NCBI GenBank assembly: GCA_020446675.1
Contig: JAGREE010000070.1
Location: 20,376-83,219, forward strand
Source: Alphaproteobacteria bacterium
Lineage (GTDB): Bacteria; Pseudomonadota; Alphaproteobacteria; Sphingomonadales; Emcibacteraceae
Direction of reading: 5' to 3'
Length of the DNA: 62,844 nt
Every line of letters begins with the position of its first letter. Position 1 is the stretch's first letter. The notes beneath the pieces were generated by a model that was not told the DNA's origin, did no database searches, and saw only the letters and a list, made by a program, of their open reading frames with translations. The translations under genes and the position numbers were made by a program. Shown one piece after another: positions 50,503 through 59,428 of this stretch.

Positions 50503-51798
50503 TTACTCCCCGAAAACCCTTTTAAATATCGTGTCGACATGTTTGGTGTGGTAGCCCATATCAAACTTATCATCAATTTCCGCATCACTTAATTTGGCGG
50601 AGACTTCGGGGTCGGCCTTAAGCTCGTCGGCGAAATTGGCGCCGTGTTCCCAAACCTTCATCGCGTTTCGCTGCACGAGGCGGTAAGCATCTTCGCGGCT
50701 GACACCGGCCTGGGTCAGGGCGAGCAGCACGCGCTGCGAATTATGAAGCCCGCCGAGCTTGTCCATATTCTTCAACATATTATCAGGGTAAACCACCAGT
50801 TTATCCATCACGCCGGTGAGGCGGGCAAGGGCGAAATCAAGGGTCACGGTGGCGTCGGGGCCGATCATGCGTTCAACCGATGAATGGGAAATATCCCGTT
50901 CGTGCCAGAGGGCGACATTTTCCATGGCCGGAATGGCCATACCGCGCACCAGACGGGCAAGCCCGGTCAGGTTTTCGGTCAGGATCGGGTTACGCTTATG
51001 GGGCATGGCGGATGAGCCCTTTTGTCCTTTTGAGAAAAATTCCTCCGCTTCCAGCACTTCCGTCCGTTGCAGGTGGCGGATTTCAACGGCGAGCCGTTCG
51101 ATGGAGCTGGCGACAACCCCAAGCGTGCAGAAGAACATGGCATGGCGGTCACGGGGGATCACCTGGGTCGAAACCGGTTCGGCAATAAGCCCCATGGCTT
51201 TTGCCACATGTTCCTCAACCCGCGGGTCGATATTGGCGAATGTGCCGACGGCACCGGAAATGGCGCAGGTGGCAATTTCCTCGCGGGCATTTTTAAGGCG
51301 CTGCAAATTGCGGTAAAATTCTGCGTAAGCTTCCGCCATTTTAAGGCCGAAAGTGACCGGTTCCGCATGAATGCCGTGGCTGCGGCCGATACAGACATCC
51401 ATTTTATGCTCATAAGCGCGGCGCTTCAGCACCTCAAGCAGTTTTTCCACATCATCAATCAGGATATCAGCGGCACGGACCAGCTGAATACTGAGGCAGG
51501 TGTCAAGCACATCGGACGAGGTCATGCCCTGATGGACAAAGCGGGCTTCAGGGCCGATATATTCAGCAAGGGAGGTGAGGAAAGCGATGACATCATGCTT
51601 GACTTCGCGTTCAATTTCATCAATGCGGTCAATATCAAAATTGCCCTTTTCCCAGATGATTTTCGCGCTTGTCCGTGGGATCACACCGAGTTCGGCAAGG
51701 GCGTCGCAGGCGTGGGCCTCAATTTCAAACCAGATCTGAAATCTTGTTTTCGGTTCCCAGATTGTGGTCATTATTTCGCGCGAATACCGTGGAATCAT
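50503..51798 (-). CDS. purB: adenylosuccinate lyase
   Basis: 431 residues of the fumarase/aspartase superfamily. It cleaves SAICAR and adenylosuccinate, steps 8 and the last AMP step of purine synthesis. Motifs: GRSHGIHAEPVTFGLKMAEAY with active-site His, TSSDVLDTC and the signature loop KGSSAMPHKRNPILTENL. Start MIPRYSREIM is the family norm. Although near the purine operon, it is separated by DUF1476 and the 86-bp repeat and is independently transcribed. Confidence 0.96.
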   Translation of the reverse strand: MIPRYSREIMTTIWEPKTRFQIWFEIEAHACDALAELGVIPRTSAKIIWEKGNFDIDRIDEIEREVKHDVIAFLTSLAEYIGPEARFVHQGMTSSDVLDTCLSIQLVRAADILIDDVEKLLEVLKRRAYEHKMDVCIGRSHGIHAEPVTFGLKMAEAYAEFYRNLQRLKNAREEIATCAISGAVGTFANIDPRVEEHVAKAMGLIAEPVSTQVIPRDRHAMFFCTLGVVASSIERLAVEIRHLQRTEVLEAEEFFSKGQKGSSAMPHKRNPILTENLTGLARLVRGMAIPAMENVALWHERDISHSSVERMIGPDATVTLDFALARLTGVMDKLVVYPDNMLKNMDKLGGLHNSQRVLLALTQAGVSREDAYRLVQRNAMKVWEHGANFADELKADPEVSAKLSDAEIDDKFDMGYHTKHVDTIFKRVFGE

Positions 51799-51899
51799 GA
51801 TGTATTTCCCAAACTAAAATTGATCATTAATGCTTTGGCACAGGCTTTAGCACGGGCGAGGGGGCGGGGCAAGTTTTAATCGCCCTAATTTTCCCCATA

Positions 51900-53414
51900 T
51901 TATTTGGCCTGATTAAGCTTGAGCGGGTTGCTGAGCAGCACCACAAGCGGCATGGCGCAGATCACCACCCACATCATCAGATAAAAGTCATTGATATAGC
52001 CGATGGTGATGGCCTGGTTATTAATGACGCCGTCAAGCAGGCGGAAAACGACCGCACTGCTTTCGATCCCCTGCGGCATAAGATAAGCCGGCAGGCGGGT
52101 TGTTGTATCGGTGATATTTTCAGCGAGGTAGGAATGGTTGGTCTGGATACTTTGCCCAAGCAGGGTAACGGCAATGGAAACCCCGATACTGCTGCCCATA
52201 TTGCGCAGCAGATTAAAAAGGCTTGATGCTTCAGTGCGGTATTTCGGGTCAAGGGTCGAAAATGTAATGGTGCTTAAAGGCACAAATACCATTCCAAGGC
52301 CCAGTCCTTGGGTAATCCCGGTGGTGATAATGAACTGCTGCGGGACAAAGGTCGTAAATTCGCTCATTTCATATAGGGAATATGCCATCAGCGACATACC
52401 GATCAGCACCAGTTTTCGCGGGTCCACCTTTTGCGTCAGCCGTCCGGCGATCATCATACCGAACATGGTGCCAACCCCGCGCGGTGCCATCAGTACACCG
52501 ATGCTCATGACCGAATAGCCCATCTGGTTCTGCAGGAAGGGTGGCAGCAGGGCAAGTGTCGCCAGCAGGATAATGCCGACAATAAAAATAAAGCAGGAGG
52601 CGGTCACATAATTCCTGTCCCTAAACATTTCCACATGATAAAACGGGTTTCTGGCGTATCTGGAATGGATGATATACATCCAGAAAAAACCAACGGTCGC
52701 GCCGCAATAGGCGATAATTTCATAGGAATTAAACCAGTCTTCCTGTTGTCCACGGTCCAGCATCAGCTGGATGGAGGCAATGGTCAGCGCCAGCATGATA
52801 AAGCCGAAAGCATCAAACGGGCGGTCACTTTTTTCGGATTCCGGCATAAATTTCGAAATACCGACAAGACAAATGGCCCCCAGCGGCAGATTGATGAAAA
52901 ATACATAACGCCAGTCATAATATTCGGTCAGGTATCCGCCCAGGGTCGGGCCGATCACCGGGCCGATCATCACGCCGATGCCCCAGATTGCCATGGCGGA
53001 CCCATGTTTTTCACGGGGGTTAATATCCAGAAGCACCGATTGTGACAGCGGGATCAGGGCGGCACCACTTGCCCCCTGAATAACCCTGAACAGCACCATT
53101 TCATCAATGGATGTGGCAATGCCGCAAAGAACGGAAGAAAGGGTGAACCCAGTGATCGAAATCATGAATAATTGTTTTTTACCGATACGTCCGGCGATCC
53201 AACCAGTGGGGAGGGTCATGATGGCGGTGGCCACGATATAGGATGTCAGGACCCAGGTGATCTGATCCTGGGTTGCGGAAAGACTGCCCTGCATATGCGG
53301 CAATGCCACATTGGCAATGGTGGTGTCGAGCACCTGAATAATCGTTGCCAGCATCACTGAAACGGTCAGCATGGCTTTATTGGGAACGATTGAATGTGTC
53401 TTTACGTCTGACAT
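51900..53414 (-). CDS. DHA2-family MFS multidrug efflux transporter (EmrB-like)
   Basis: 504 residues with about 14 hydrophobic helices, the DHA2 layout. VLDTTIANVALPHMQGSLSATQDQITWVLTSYIVATAIMTLPTGWIAGRIGKK covers TM1 with the family D-T motif and motif A (GxxxDRxGxK variant GRIGKK). GPTLGGYLTEYYDWRYVFFINLPLG is the typical TM5-6 motif. Expected to pump hydrophobic compounds together with the adaptor encoded 26 bases upstream. No TolC-like gene is nearby. Confidence 0.92.
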   Translation of the reverse strand: MSDVKTHSIVPNKAMLTVSVMLATIIQVLDTTIANVALPHMQGSLSATQDQITWVLTSYIVATAIMTLPTGWIAGRIGKKQLFMISITGFTLSSVLCGIATSIDEMVLFRVIQGASGAALIPLSQSVLLDINPREKHGSAMAIWGIGVMIGPVIGPTLGGYLTEYYDWRYVFFINLPLGAICLVGISKFMPESEKSDRPFDAFGFIMLALTIASIQLMLDRGQQEDWFNSYEIIAYCGATVGFFWMYIIHSRYARNPFYHVEMFRDRNYVTASCFIFIVGIILLATLALLPPFLQNQMGYSVMSIGVLMAPRGVGTMFGMMIAGRLTQKVDPRKLVLIGMSLMAYSLYEMSEFTTFVPQQFIITTGITQGLGLGMVFVPLSTITFSTLDPKYRTEASSLFNLLRNMGSSIGVSIAVTLLGQSIQTNHSYLAENITDTTTRLPAYLMPQGIESSAVVFRLLDGVINNQAITIGYINDFYLMMWVVICAMPLVVLLSNPLKLNQAK

Positions 53415-53440
53415 AATCTATTTCTTTTCGCTTTATTGCT

Positions 53441-54532
53441 TCAGTTTTTTTCCATCATGCGGTCAAGACGAGTTTTTCCTGTATCCACGGTAATTGTTGT
53501 GCTCATGCCGGAAAGAAGCCGTGGTTTATCATGGGTATCAAGAATTTCAAATTTGACCATGATCCGCTGGACAACCTTAACCCAGTTGCCGGAGCTGTTC
53601 TGCGCCGGAAGAATTGAAAATTCCGCCCCTGTGGCCGGAGTAATGCTTATCACACGGGCCTGCCATTTGACACCGGGGTATGCGTCAACCTCAACCTCGG
53701 CCAGTTGTCCTGTTTCCATATGGGTCAGGTCTGTTTCCTTGAAATTGGCTTCAATCCATTGGCCTTGCTGATCAACAATGGTGAAGAGCGGCATACCGGC
53801 AATGATATATTCGCCCATATCCAGTGACAGATTGGCGGCAATACCGTCAATTGGAGCGAATATTTTAACGCGAGAAAGGTCAAGCTCGCGTCTGTCAAGC
53901 TCGGCTTTTGCTTCCTTATAGCTTGGGTGTTGGGTTATATCCATATCCGGATCACCACCAAGTTTGGAGCGAAGGACTTCGACCTCACGCTTGGCGGACT
54001 CCAGCTCGCGAAGGGCTTTATTATAATCATATTCAACCTGGTTAAGTTTTTCCTGTGAAATGACCTGTTTGCCGATCAGGCTCTGATAGCGGTCATTTTC
54101 GCCCTTGCGGAAACGGACATTTTCCTCTTCAACGGCCAGTTCAGACAGGGTCTTTTGATAATCCGATCTCAGGCTTTCGATCTGAACCACGGTGTTGTTC
54201 AGTTTTGCCTTGGCACTTTCAACAGCAATTTCATATGGCTCCGGATCAATGGACAGCAGGAGTTGTCCTTTCCTGACCGGTTCATTATCCCGGACTTCCA
54301 CCTCTGTAATCCGCCCTGTTACTTCTGCGCTGATGGATGTGGTGTCAGCCTTGATATAGGCATTTTCGGTCGAAATATAACGGTCACTTTGCAGATAAAA
54401 CCATGCGCCGGCAGCAATCAGCACCGTGGGGAGGCTGATCAGGATCAGGAATTTTCCTTTTTTAGACTTGCCGTCTTTTTTCCATTTTTTGCCATTTTCG
54501 GCTGGATCGTCTTCTTTAATTGTCTCTGACAT
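53441..54532 (-). CDS. HlyD/EmrA-type membrane fusion adaptor
   Basis: 363 residues. One N-terminal transmembrane helix (about 28-48) then a periplasmic region: biotinyl-lipoyl-like half (GRITEVEVRDNEPVRKGQLLLSIDP), a long coiled-coil hairpin, the second lipoyl half (RVKIFAPIDGIAANLSLDMGEYI) and a barrel domain (GQWIEANFKETDL). It connects the EmrB-like pump to an outer-membrane channel. It lies 41 bases after tetR and 26 before the transporter, in one operon. Confidence 0.92.
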   Translation of the reverse strand: MSETIKEDDPAENGKKWKKDGKSKKGKFLILISLPTVLIAAGAWFYLQSDRYISTENAYIKADTTSISAEVTGRITEVEVRDNEPVRKGQLLLSIDPEPYEIAVESAKAKLNNTVVQIESLRSDYQKTLSELAVEEENVRFRKGENDRYQSLIGKQVISQEKLNQVEYDYNKALRELESAKREVEVLRSKLGGDPDMDITQHPSYKEAKAELDRRELDLSRVKIFAPIDGIAANLSLDMGEYIIAGMPLFTIVDQQGQWIEANFKETDLTHMETGQLAEVEVDAYPGVKWQARVISITPATGAEFSILPAQNSSGNWVKVVQRIMVKFEILDTHDKPRLLSGMSTTITVDTGKTRLDRMMEKN

Positions 54533-54573
54533 ACTCTTTCCATTCCTTGGAATTTATTTTTTATGACTGCTGC

Positions 54574-55170
54574 CTATTTCACGAGCAGCGGCGTTATAAA
54601 ACTCTTTATTGATTTTTCAAGTAATCCTTTACGGGTGTTTTTCGGAAACCGTTTAATGCCCAGCAGTGTGGGCCAGATAAACCGTCCTCTGAACATGGCC
54701 AGTAAATTATAAGCTGTCGTCTCCGTGTCCTCTACATTCAGCACACCGGCTTTAACGGCATCTTCGATCCATTTCTGCAGCTGGTTTTCTGTTGTTGAAT
54801 CGCCTTCCATTTTCACTTCTTCGCCGCGGCGGATGGTTTCAATCATCAGAGACCGGTAAAGCTCAAGCATTTCCCGGCTGACCGACTGGTCCATAATGCG
54901 AAGGAAGTGGTTAACCAACTGATCTATAATGCATGTTTCACATACATATTTAAGCTTGAAATTGCTGAATTTATTGATCCTGATATAGTCAAAGACTTCA
55001 TCAAACAATTTGTCTTTTGAGCCAAAATGTGAATAAAGGGTCGGTTTTGTGGTCTCCGCCTTTTCGGCAATAATATCCATAGACGAGCCCTGAACCCCGT
55101 ATTCGCGGTAGCATTCCATAGCGGCAAATATAATTTTTTCGCCTGTTTTGGTGATTTTTTTACCCATCAT
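54574..55170 (-). CDS. TetR/AcrR-family transcriptional repressor
   Basis: 198 residues. N-terminal HTH (about 10-56): AAMECYREYGVQGSSMDIIAEKAETTKPTLYSHFGSKDKLFDEVF. The C-terminal ligand domain is unspecific. It is the first gene of the operon with the emrA/emrB-like genes, with a symmetric operator-like sequence 66-90 bases upstream, so probably an autorepressor released by efflux substrates. Confidence 0.9.
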   Translation of the reverse strand: MMGKKITKTGEKIIFAAMECYREYGVQGSSMDIIAEKAETTKPTLYSHFGSKDKLFDEVFDYIRINKFSNFKLKYVCETCIIDQLVNHFLRIMDQSVSREMLELYRSLMIETIRRGEEVKMEGDSTTENQLQKWIEDAVKAGVLNVEDTETTAYNLLAMFRGRFIWPTLLGIKRFPKNTRKGLLEKSIKSFITPLLVK

Positions 55171-55235
55171 TTTTTCTTATTCAATGCGTCCATATCTGAA
55201 TGTCCGGAGTCGTTCAGAATTTGTAAATCATATAG

Positions 55236-55259
55236 CTTAACTTTACCGTTAAGTAAAGT
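55236..55259. promoter_or_regulatory. candidate TetR operator upstream of the efflux operon
   Basis: Two interlocking inverted repeats: CTTAAC/GTTAAG (55236-55241 and 55248-55253) and ACTTTAC/GTAAAGT (55240-55246 and 55253-55259), each with a 6-base centre. Typical of TetR dimers, 66-90 bases from the tetR start. Confidence 0.6.
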
Positions 55260-55425
55260 GACAAAATTTATATATCAAAGTAAAATTTTGTCTGTTAAAT
55301 AAATTTGGACTTCAATAATAGGATGTATGTTGGTTCAGCAGCAGTGGAAAATAATTTTTTTTGGAAACAATTCTTGTGGAACAGCAGGATTAATTTGATA
55401 TAGAATGCCCGAATATTAGATATGG

Positions 55426-56016
55426 ATGAGTAAGATAATGACTGATATTCATTTAAAATGTAGCTGCGGGAAGGTGCAGGGGTGCGCCTTTGATGTTAAA
55501 CCTGATGACGGAATCAGAGTTGTATGTCACTGCGATAATTGCCAGGCTTTTGCAAAATATCTAGGCCGGGAGAATGAAATTCTTGATGAATATGGGGGCA
55601 CTGATATTTTCCAGATGTCGCCCTACCAGATTTTAATTGAAAAAGGAAAAAACCAGATCCGTTCAGTCAGGTTGACCAAAAAAGGTCCATATCGCTGGTA
55701 TACCGACTGTTGCAAGACACCGATTGGTAATTCCCTTCATTCTGAAGTGCCATTTGTCGGTGTGATCCATAATTTTATGGATGATGAGGATAAACGGGAT
55801 AAAAATCTTGGACCTGTGCGGTTTTATGTACAGGGGAAATACGCCCTTAAAAAACTGCCCGATGAAAAATATAATGAGGGTTACCCCCTGGCCAGTTATT
55901 TTAAAATAATGTTTAAAATCCTTGTCTGGCGGTTTAGTTCCAAAAAGTTCCCGTCGCCCTTTTTCGATGAAGAGGGAAACCCGATTTCAAAACCGAAAAA
56001 ATTATATTCGGAATAA
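55426..56016 (+). CDS. GFA-like zinc-binding protein (DUF6151 type)
   Basis: 196 residues. Cys pairs in KCSCGKVQG, CHCDNCQAF and TDCCKTPIGNS resemble the zinc sites of the GFA (glutathione-dependent formaldehyde-activating) fold, and the remainder fits the DUF6151 pattern. Enzymatic activity is unknown. An ATG 12 bases downstream (55438) is an alternative start; neither has a strong ribosome-binding site. It is convergent with trkH (11-base gap) and divergent from tetR. Confidence 0.78.
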   Translation: MSKIMTDIHLKCSCGKVQGCAFDVKPDDGIRVVCHCDNCQAFAKYLGRENEILDEYGGTDIFQMSPYQILIEKGKNQIRSVRLTKKGPYRWYTDCCKTPIGNSLHSEVPFVGVIHNFMDDEDKRDKNLGPVRFYVQGKYALKKLPDEKYNEGYPLASYFKIMFKILVWRFSSKKFPSPFFDEEGNPISKPKKLYSE

Positions 56017-56027
56017 GGACATAATGG

Positions 56028-57473
56028 CTAGTTTTTCCAGAACCGGGGGCTGAATAAAATCAGCACCGTCAGAATTTCGAGCCGCCCTAAAAACATGCCA
56101 AGACAAAGCACCCATTTCGCATCATCGGGCAGGGTGCTGAAATTTCCGGATGGTCCGATTATATCCCCAATTCCAGGACCAACATTGGCAATTGCGGTTG
56201 CCGCACCACTTAAGGCCGTATCAACATCAAGCCCAACCCATGTAAGCGCCAACGTGATAAAGGCATTAAGAAGCACGTAAAAGGAAATGAACCCGATCAC
56301 ATTAATCAGCAGGCTATTATCAACAGGCCGGCCCTGATAAAAAGACTGAAAGATGCCATTGGGATAAATAAGCTGGTTCATCTGCTGCTTTGATCCTTTC
56401 AGAAAAACAAGCAGTCTCATCACTTTAAGCCCGCCGGACGTTGAGCCGGCACAGCTGCCCAGATAAGTGAGGAAGAAGAAAATCCCGGTTGTAAACGGGC
56501 CCCAGGCCGTATAATCAGTGCTGGCATATCCGGTTGTGGTGATCACAGACATCACATTAAAGGCGGTCAGCACAAACGCTTCGGAAAATGTACTGACATG
56601 ATGATAAAGCAGCCAGAGAATGATCGGGATGGATGTTACAACAACAATCAGACAAAATCCTTTTACCTGTTCATCAAACTGATAGGCTGACTGATGCATA
56701 AAAATATATCTAACATGAAGAACGAAGGGGAGACCGCCGAGCAGCATAAAAAATGTTGCCGCCAGTTGTAATGGCCAGCTGTCAAAATAACCAAAAGACA
56801 GATCATGGGTTGAATAACCGCCTGTTGAAAGTGTGGTCATGGCATGATTGACCGCATCAAAGCCGCTCATGCCAAGCAGATAATAGGTCACAAAACAGGC
56901 AAAACTTAAAATGATATAAACATAAATCAGACGACTGACCAGATGCCTTGTCTGGGGAATAAATTTGTCGGAACGGTCGGACGATTCCGTTTGCAGGAGC
57001 TGCATTCCTCCGATTTTCAGAAAGGGTAGAAGCACAATACCAAAAGCGATAATTCCGATGCCGCCGATCCATTGCAGGATTGATCGCCACAGCAGCACCC
57101 CACGGGACATACTGTCAAGGCCGGAAAGAACAGTTGAACCGGTTGTGGTAATACCGGAAAGGCTTTCAAAATAAGCGTCGGTATAGGATAAATTAAGGTC
57201 GGAATAATAAAGCGGCAATGCCCCCGCCAGGCTCAAAAGCAGCCAGCTTGACGTTGTGATTAGGAAACCTTCCCGAATGCTTAAACTGGTAAAATTATCC
57301 TTGTTGGAAATAAAAAGGGACGTTCCGATAAACAGGCTGATAAAAGAGCCCATAAAAAAAGCCGTGGCATTTGGAACACCATCGGCAAGATCAAGAAAGG
57401 CAGGAATTAACATTGCAAACCCGAGAAGGGCCAAAAGAACCCCGCCCGTAAATAATGCAAGTCGAAAACTCAT
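56028..57473 (-). CDS. trkH: TrkH-family potassium uptake protein
   Basis: 481-residue membrane protein. Four pore-loop segments are visible: SGITTTGSTVLSG, TLSTGGYSTHD, VITTTGYASTDY and AIANVGPGIGD, with GSCAGSTSGGLKVMRLLVFLKG between, the usual Trk/Ktr layout. It imports potassium, normally with the cytosolic regulator TrkA, which is not in the window. The gene follows the lrp gene in the same direction after 137 bases. Confidence 0.92.
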   Translation of the reverse strand: MSFRLALFTGGVLLALLGFAMLIPAFLDLADGVPNATAFFMGSFISLFIGTSLFISNKDNFTSLSIREGFLITTSSWLLLSLAGALPLYYSDLNLSYTDAYFESLSGITTTGSTVLSGLDSMSRGVLLWRSILQWIGGIGIIAFGIVLLPFLKIGGMQLLQTESSDRSDKFIPQTRHLVSRLIYVYIILSFACFVTYYLLGMSGFDAVNHAMTTLSTGGYSTHDLSFGYFDSWPLQLAATFFMLLGGLPFVLHVRYIFMHQSAYQFDEQVKGFCLIVVVTSIPIILWLLYHHVSTFSEAFVLTAFNVMSVITTTGYASTDYTAWGPFTTGIFFFLTYLGSCAGSTSGGLKVMRLLVFLKGSKQQMNQLIYPNGIFQSFYQGRPVDNSLLINVIGFISFYVLLNAFITLALTWVGLDVDTALSGAATAIANVGPGIGDIIGPSGNFSTLPDDAKWVLCLGMFLGRLEILTVLILFSPRFWKN

Positions 57474-57610
57474 CTGCTACGCTCCCTCATTTACGCCTGG
57501 ACCCAGTCGAAATGGTCGGCATGGTCCGAGAGTATGACTAATACATTATTTTTTCAAGCCTATATATTTGGCCATAAAAGAATAATAAATAGCGTTGTTA
57601 TAGTGATCGC

Positions 57611-58096
57611 TTATAAATTAAACGGGATGTCGTTTTTCTTGGTTACGGTTCGAAGTGAAAAATTTGATTTGATCTGGCTGACGCCGGGCAGGGTGGTCAG
57701 AACGTCCATATGCAGTTTTTCATAATCAGAAGCATCCGAAACAATCACACGCAGCAGATAATCCGCATCGCCACTCATAAGATAGCATTCCATGATCTGC
57801 GGACAGTCTTTGACCAGTCGTTCAAATTCACCCAGCAGTTCTTTTGTCTGTTTTTCCACAGTTATCTGAACAAAGACATTATCCGGCAGTCCGGCAGCTG
57901 TCTGATCCATGACTGCGACATAGCCTTCAATGACGCCCTGGGTTTCAAGTCCTTTAACCCGGCGAAGACACGCGGACTGGGAAAGACCGACTTTATCCGC
58001 AAGGTCGGAATTGCTGATACGGCCGTCTTTTTGAAGATTGTCTATGATTGCAAGATCAATCTTGTCTAACTGTAAATTTCGAAACTTATCTCTCAT
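57611..58096 (-). CDS. Lrp/AsnC-family transcriptional regulator
   Basis: 161 residues from the ATG at 58096 (the frame continues 12 residues further). HTH: LDKIDLAIIDNLQKDGRISNSDLADKVGLSQSACLRRVKGLETQGVIEGY; C-terminal RAM domain with the usual VQITVEKQTKELLGEFE and PGVSQIKSNFSLRTV. Divergent from alanine dehydrogenase, so probably the alanine- or leucine-responsive activator of ald, as in other alphaproteobacteria. A palindrome lies 5 bases upstream of its start. Confidence 0.92.
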   Translation of the reverse strand: MRDKFRNLQLDKIDLAIIDNLQKDGRISNSDLADKVGLSQSACLRRVKGLETQGVIEGYVAVMDQTAAGLPDNVFVQITVEKQTKELLGEFERLVKDCPQIMECYLMSGDADYLLRVIVSDASDYEKLHMDVLTTLPGVSQIKSNFSLRTVTKKNDIPFNL

Positions 58097-58100
58097 TTTT

Positions 58101-58122
58101 GCATATTTACGCAATAATATGC
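58101..58122. promoter_or_regulatory. candidate Lrp-family operator between lrp and ald
   Basis: GCATATT (58101-58107) and AATATGC (58116-58122) form an inverted repeat with an 8-base centre, flanked by further symmetric T and A runs. Position immediately upstream of the regulator gene suggests autoregulation. Confidence 0.5.
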
Positions 58123-58226
58123 GAAAAATCAACTTTTAAATGATCATAAACGCAAGGACATTCTTTAAGAAATAGGATACTCTATGGCACTTTTTATTCA
58201 CAATTTTATTTCAGGGAAGAGAATTA

Positions 58227-59333
58227 ATGATCATTGGTTGTCCAAAGGAAATTAAAGTCCATGAGTATCGTGTAGGACTTACACCATCAAGCGCGTCCGA
58301 ATTGATCCGTCATGGACATAAAGTAATAATTGAATCCAATGCCGGTGCCGGCATCGGCATCAGCGATGCTGATTATGAAGCCGTAGGCTGCGAAATCATC
58401 AGCGCGGCAGCCGATGTATTTGCCAAAGCGGAAATGATCGTCAAGGTGAAGGAACCACAACTCAACGAATGTGCAATGCTGACCAAAGACCATCTGCTTT
58501 TCACATATCTTCATCTGGCTGCAGACAAGCCACAGGCGGAAGCCCTGATTGCATCCGGCTGTACAGCAATTGCCTATGAAACGGTAACGGCAAAGGATGG
58601 CTCATTGCCCCTGCTTGCGCCGATGAGTGAAGTGGCAGGCCGCATGTCCATTCAGGCAGGAGCCCATGCCCTTGAAAAAGCGTCCGGTGGTCGTGGCATC
58701 CTTCTTGGCGGGGTACCGGGTGTTGCCCCGGCAAAGGTCGTCATCATTGGTGGCGGCGTGTCAGGAATGAACGCGGCCGAAATGGCAGTTGGCCTTGGTG
58801 CTGACGTCACCGTATTTGACCGTAATATTAATCAGATGCGTCATCTTGATCAACGGTTCCGTGGCACTGTAAAAACGGTTTATTCAACAGTACATTCGCT
58901 TGAGCAGGCCGTTTTGGAAGCTGACCTTGTGGTTGGTGCAGTTCTTGTGGCCGGGGCAGCGGCACCGAAGCTGGTTTCTGCGGAAACAGCCAGAAAAATG
59001 AAAGATGGTGCTGTGCTCGTTGATATTTCAATTGACCAGGGCGGTTGTTTTGAAAATTCAAAACCGACAACCCATTCAAACCCGACATTTGTTGTTGATG
59101 GGGTGGTTTATTATTGTGTTGCCAATATGCCGGGCGCCGTTGCCCATACATCCACATATGCGCTTAACAATGCCACATTGCCATTTGCCGTTGCGCTTGC
59201 CAACAAGGGCTGGAAACAGGCCTGTGCCGATGATCCGCACTTAAGAAACGGTGTTAATGTTCAGGATGGAAAAATTACTTTTGAAGCAGTTGCGAAAGAC
59301 CTTAATCTCCCTTATTCGCCTGTTGCCCTTTAA
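58227..59333 (+). CDS. ald: alanine dehydrogenase
   Basis: 368 residues. NAD-dependent oxidative deamination of L-alanine to pyruvate. It shows [22 protein letters not shown], the catalytic Lys in VKVKEPQ and His in LHLAADK, then the Rossmann fold [28 protein letters not shown] and [29 protein letters not shown] precedes the ATG. The divergent Lrp regulator and the strong terminator show it is a single-gene unit. Confidence 0.96.
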   Translation: MIIGCPKEIKVHEYRVGLTPSSASELIRHGHKVIIESNAGAGIGISDADYEAVGCEIISAAADVFAKAEMIVKVKEPQLNECAMLTKDHLLFTYLHLAADKPQAEALIASGCTAIAYETVTAKDGSLPLLAPMSEVAGRMSIQAGAHALEKASGGRGILLGGVPGVAPAKVVIIGGGVSGMNAAEMAVGLGADVTVFDRNINQMRHLDQRFRGTVKTVYSTVHSLEQAVLEADLVVGAVLVAGAAAPKLVSAETARKMKDGAVLVDISIDQGGCFENSKPTTHSNPTFVVDGVVYYCVANMPGAVAHTSTYALNNATLPFAVALANKGWKQACADDPHLRNGVNVQDGKITFEAVAKDLNLPYSPVAL

Positions 59334-59355
59334 ATTTTTTCATCTTTTCTTTGAG

Positions 59356-59386
59356 GGGAAGGGTGTTTGCCCTTCCCTTTTTTTTT
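59356..59386 (+). terminator. rho-independent terminator of ald
   Basis: GGGAAGGG (59356-59363), loop TGTTTG, CCCTTCCC (59370-59377) and nine T (59378-59386). Textbook form. Confidence 0.92.
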
Positions 59387-59428
59387 GTTTCACTATAAAT
59401 TTGTCTTACCAATTTCAGGAAGAATTAA

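Noticed and set aside
51067..51879. Long plus-strand open frame inside purB
   Set aside because: Antisense to purB motifs, with no ribosome-binding site and no recognisable domain.
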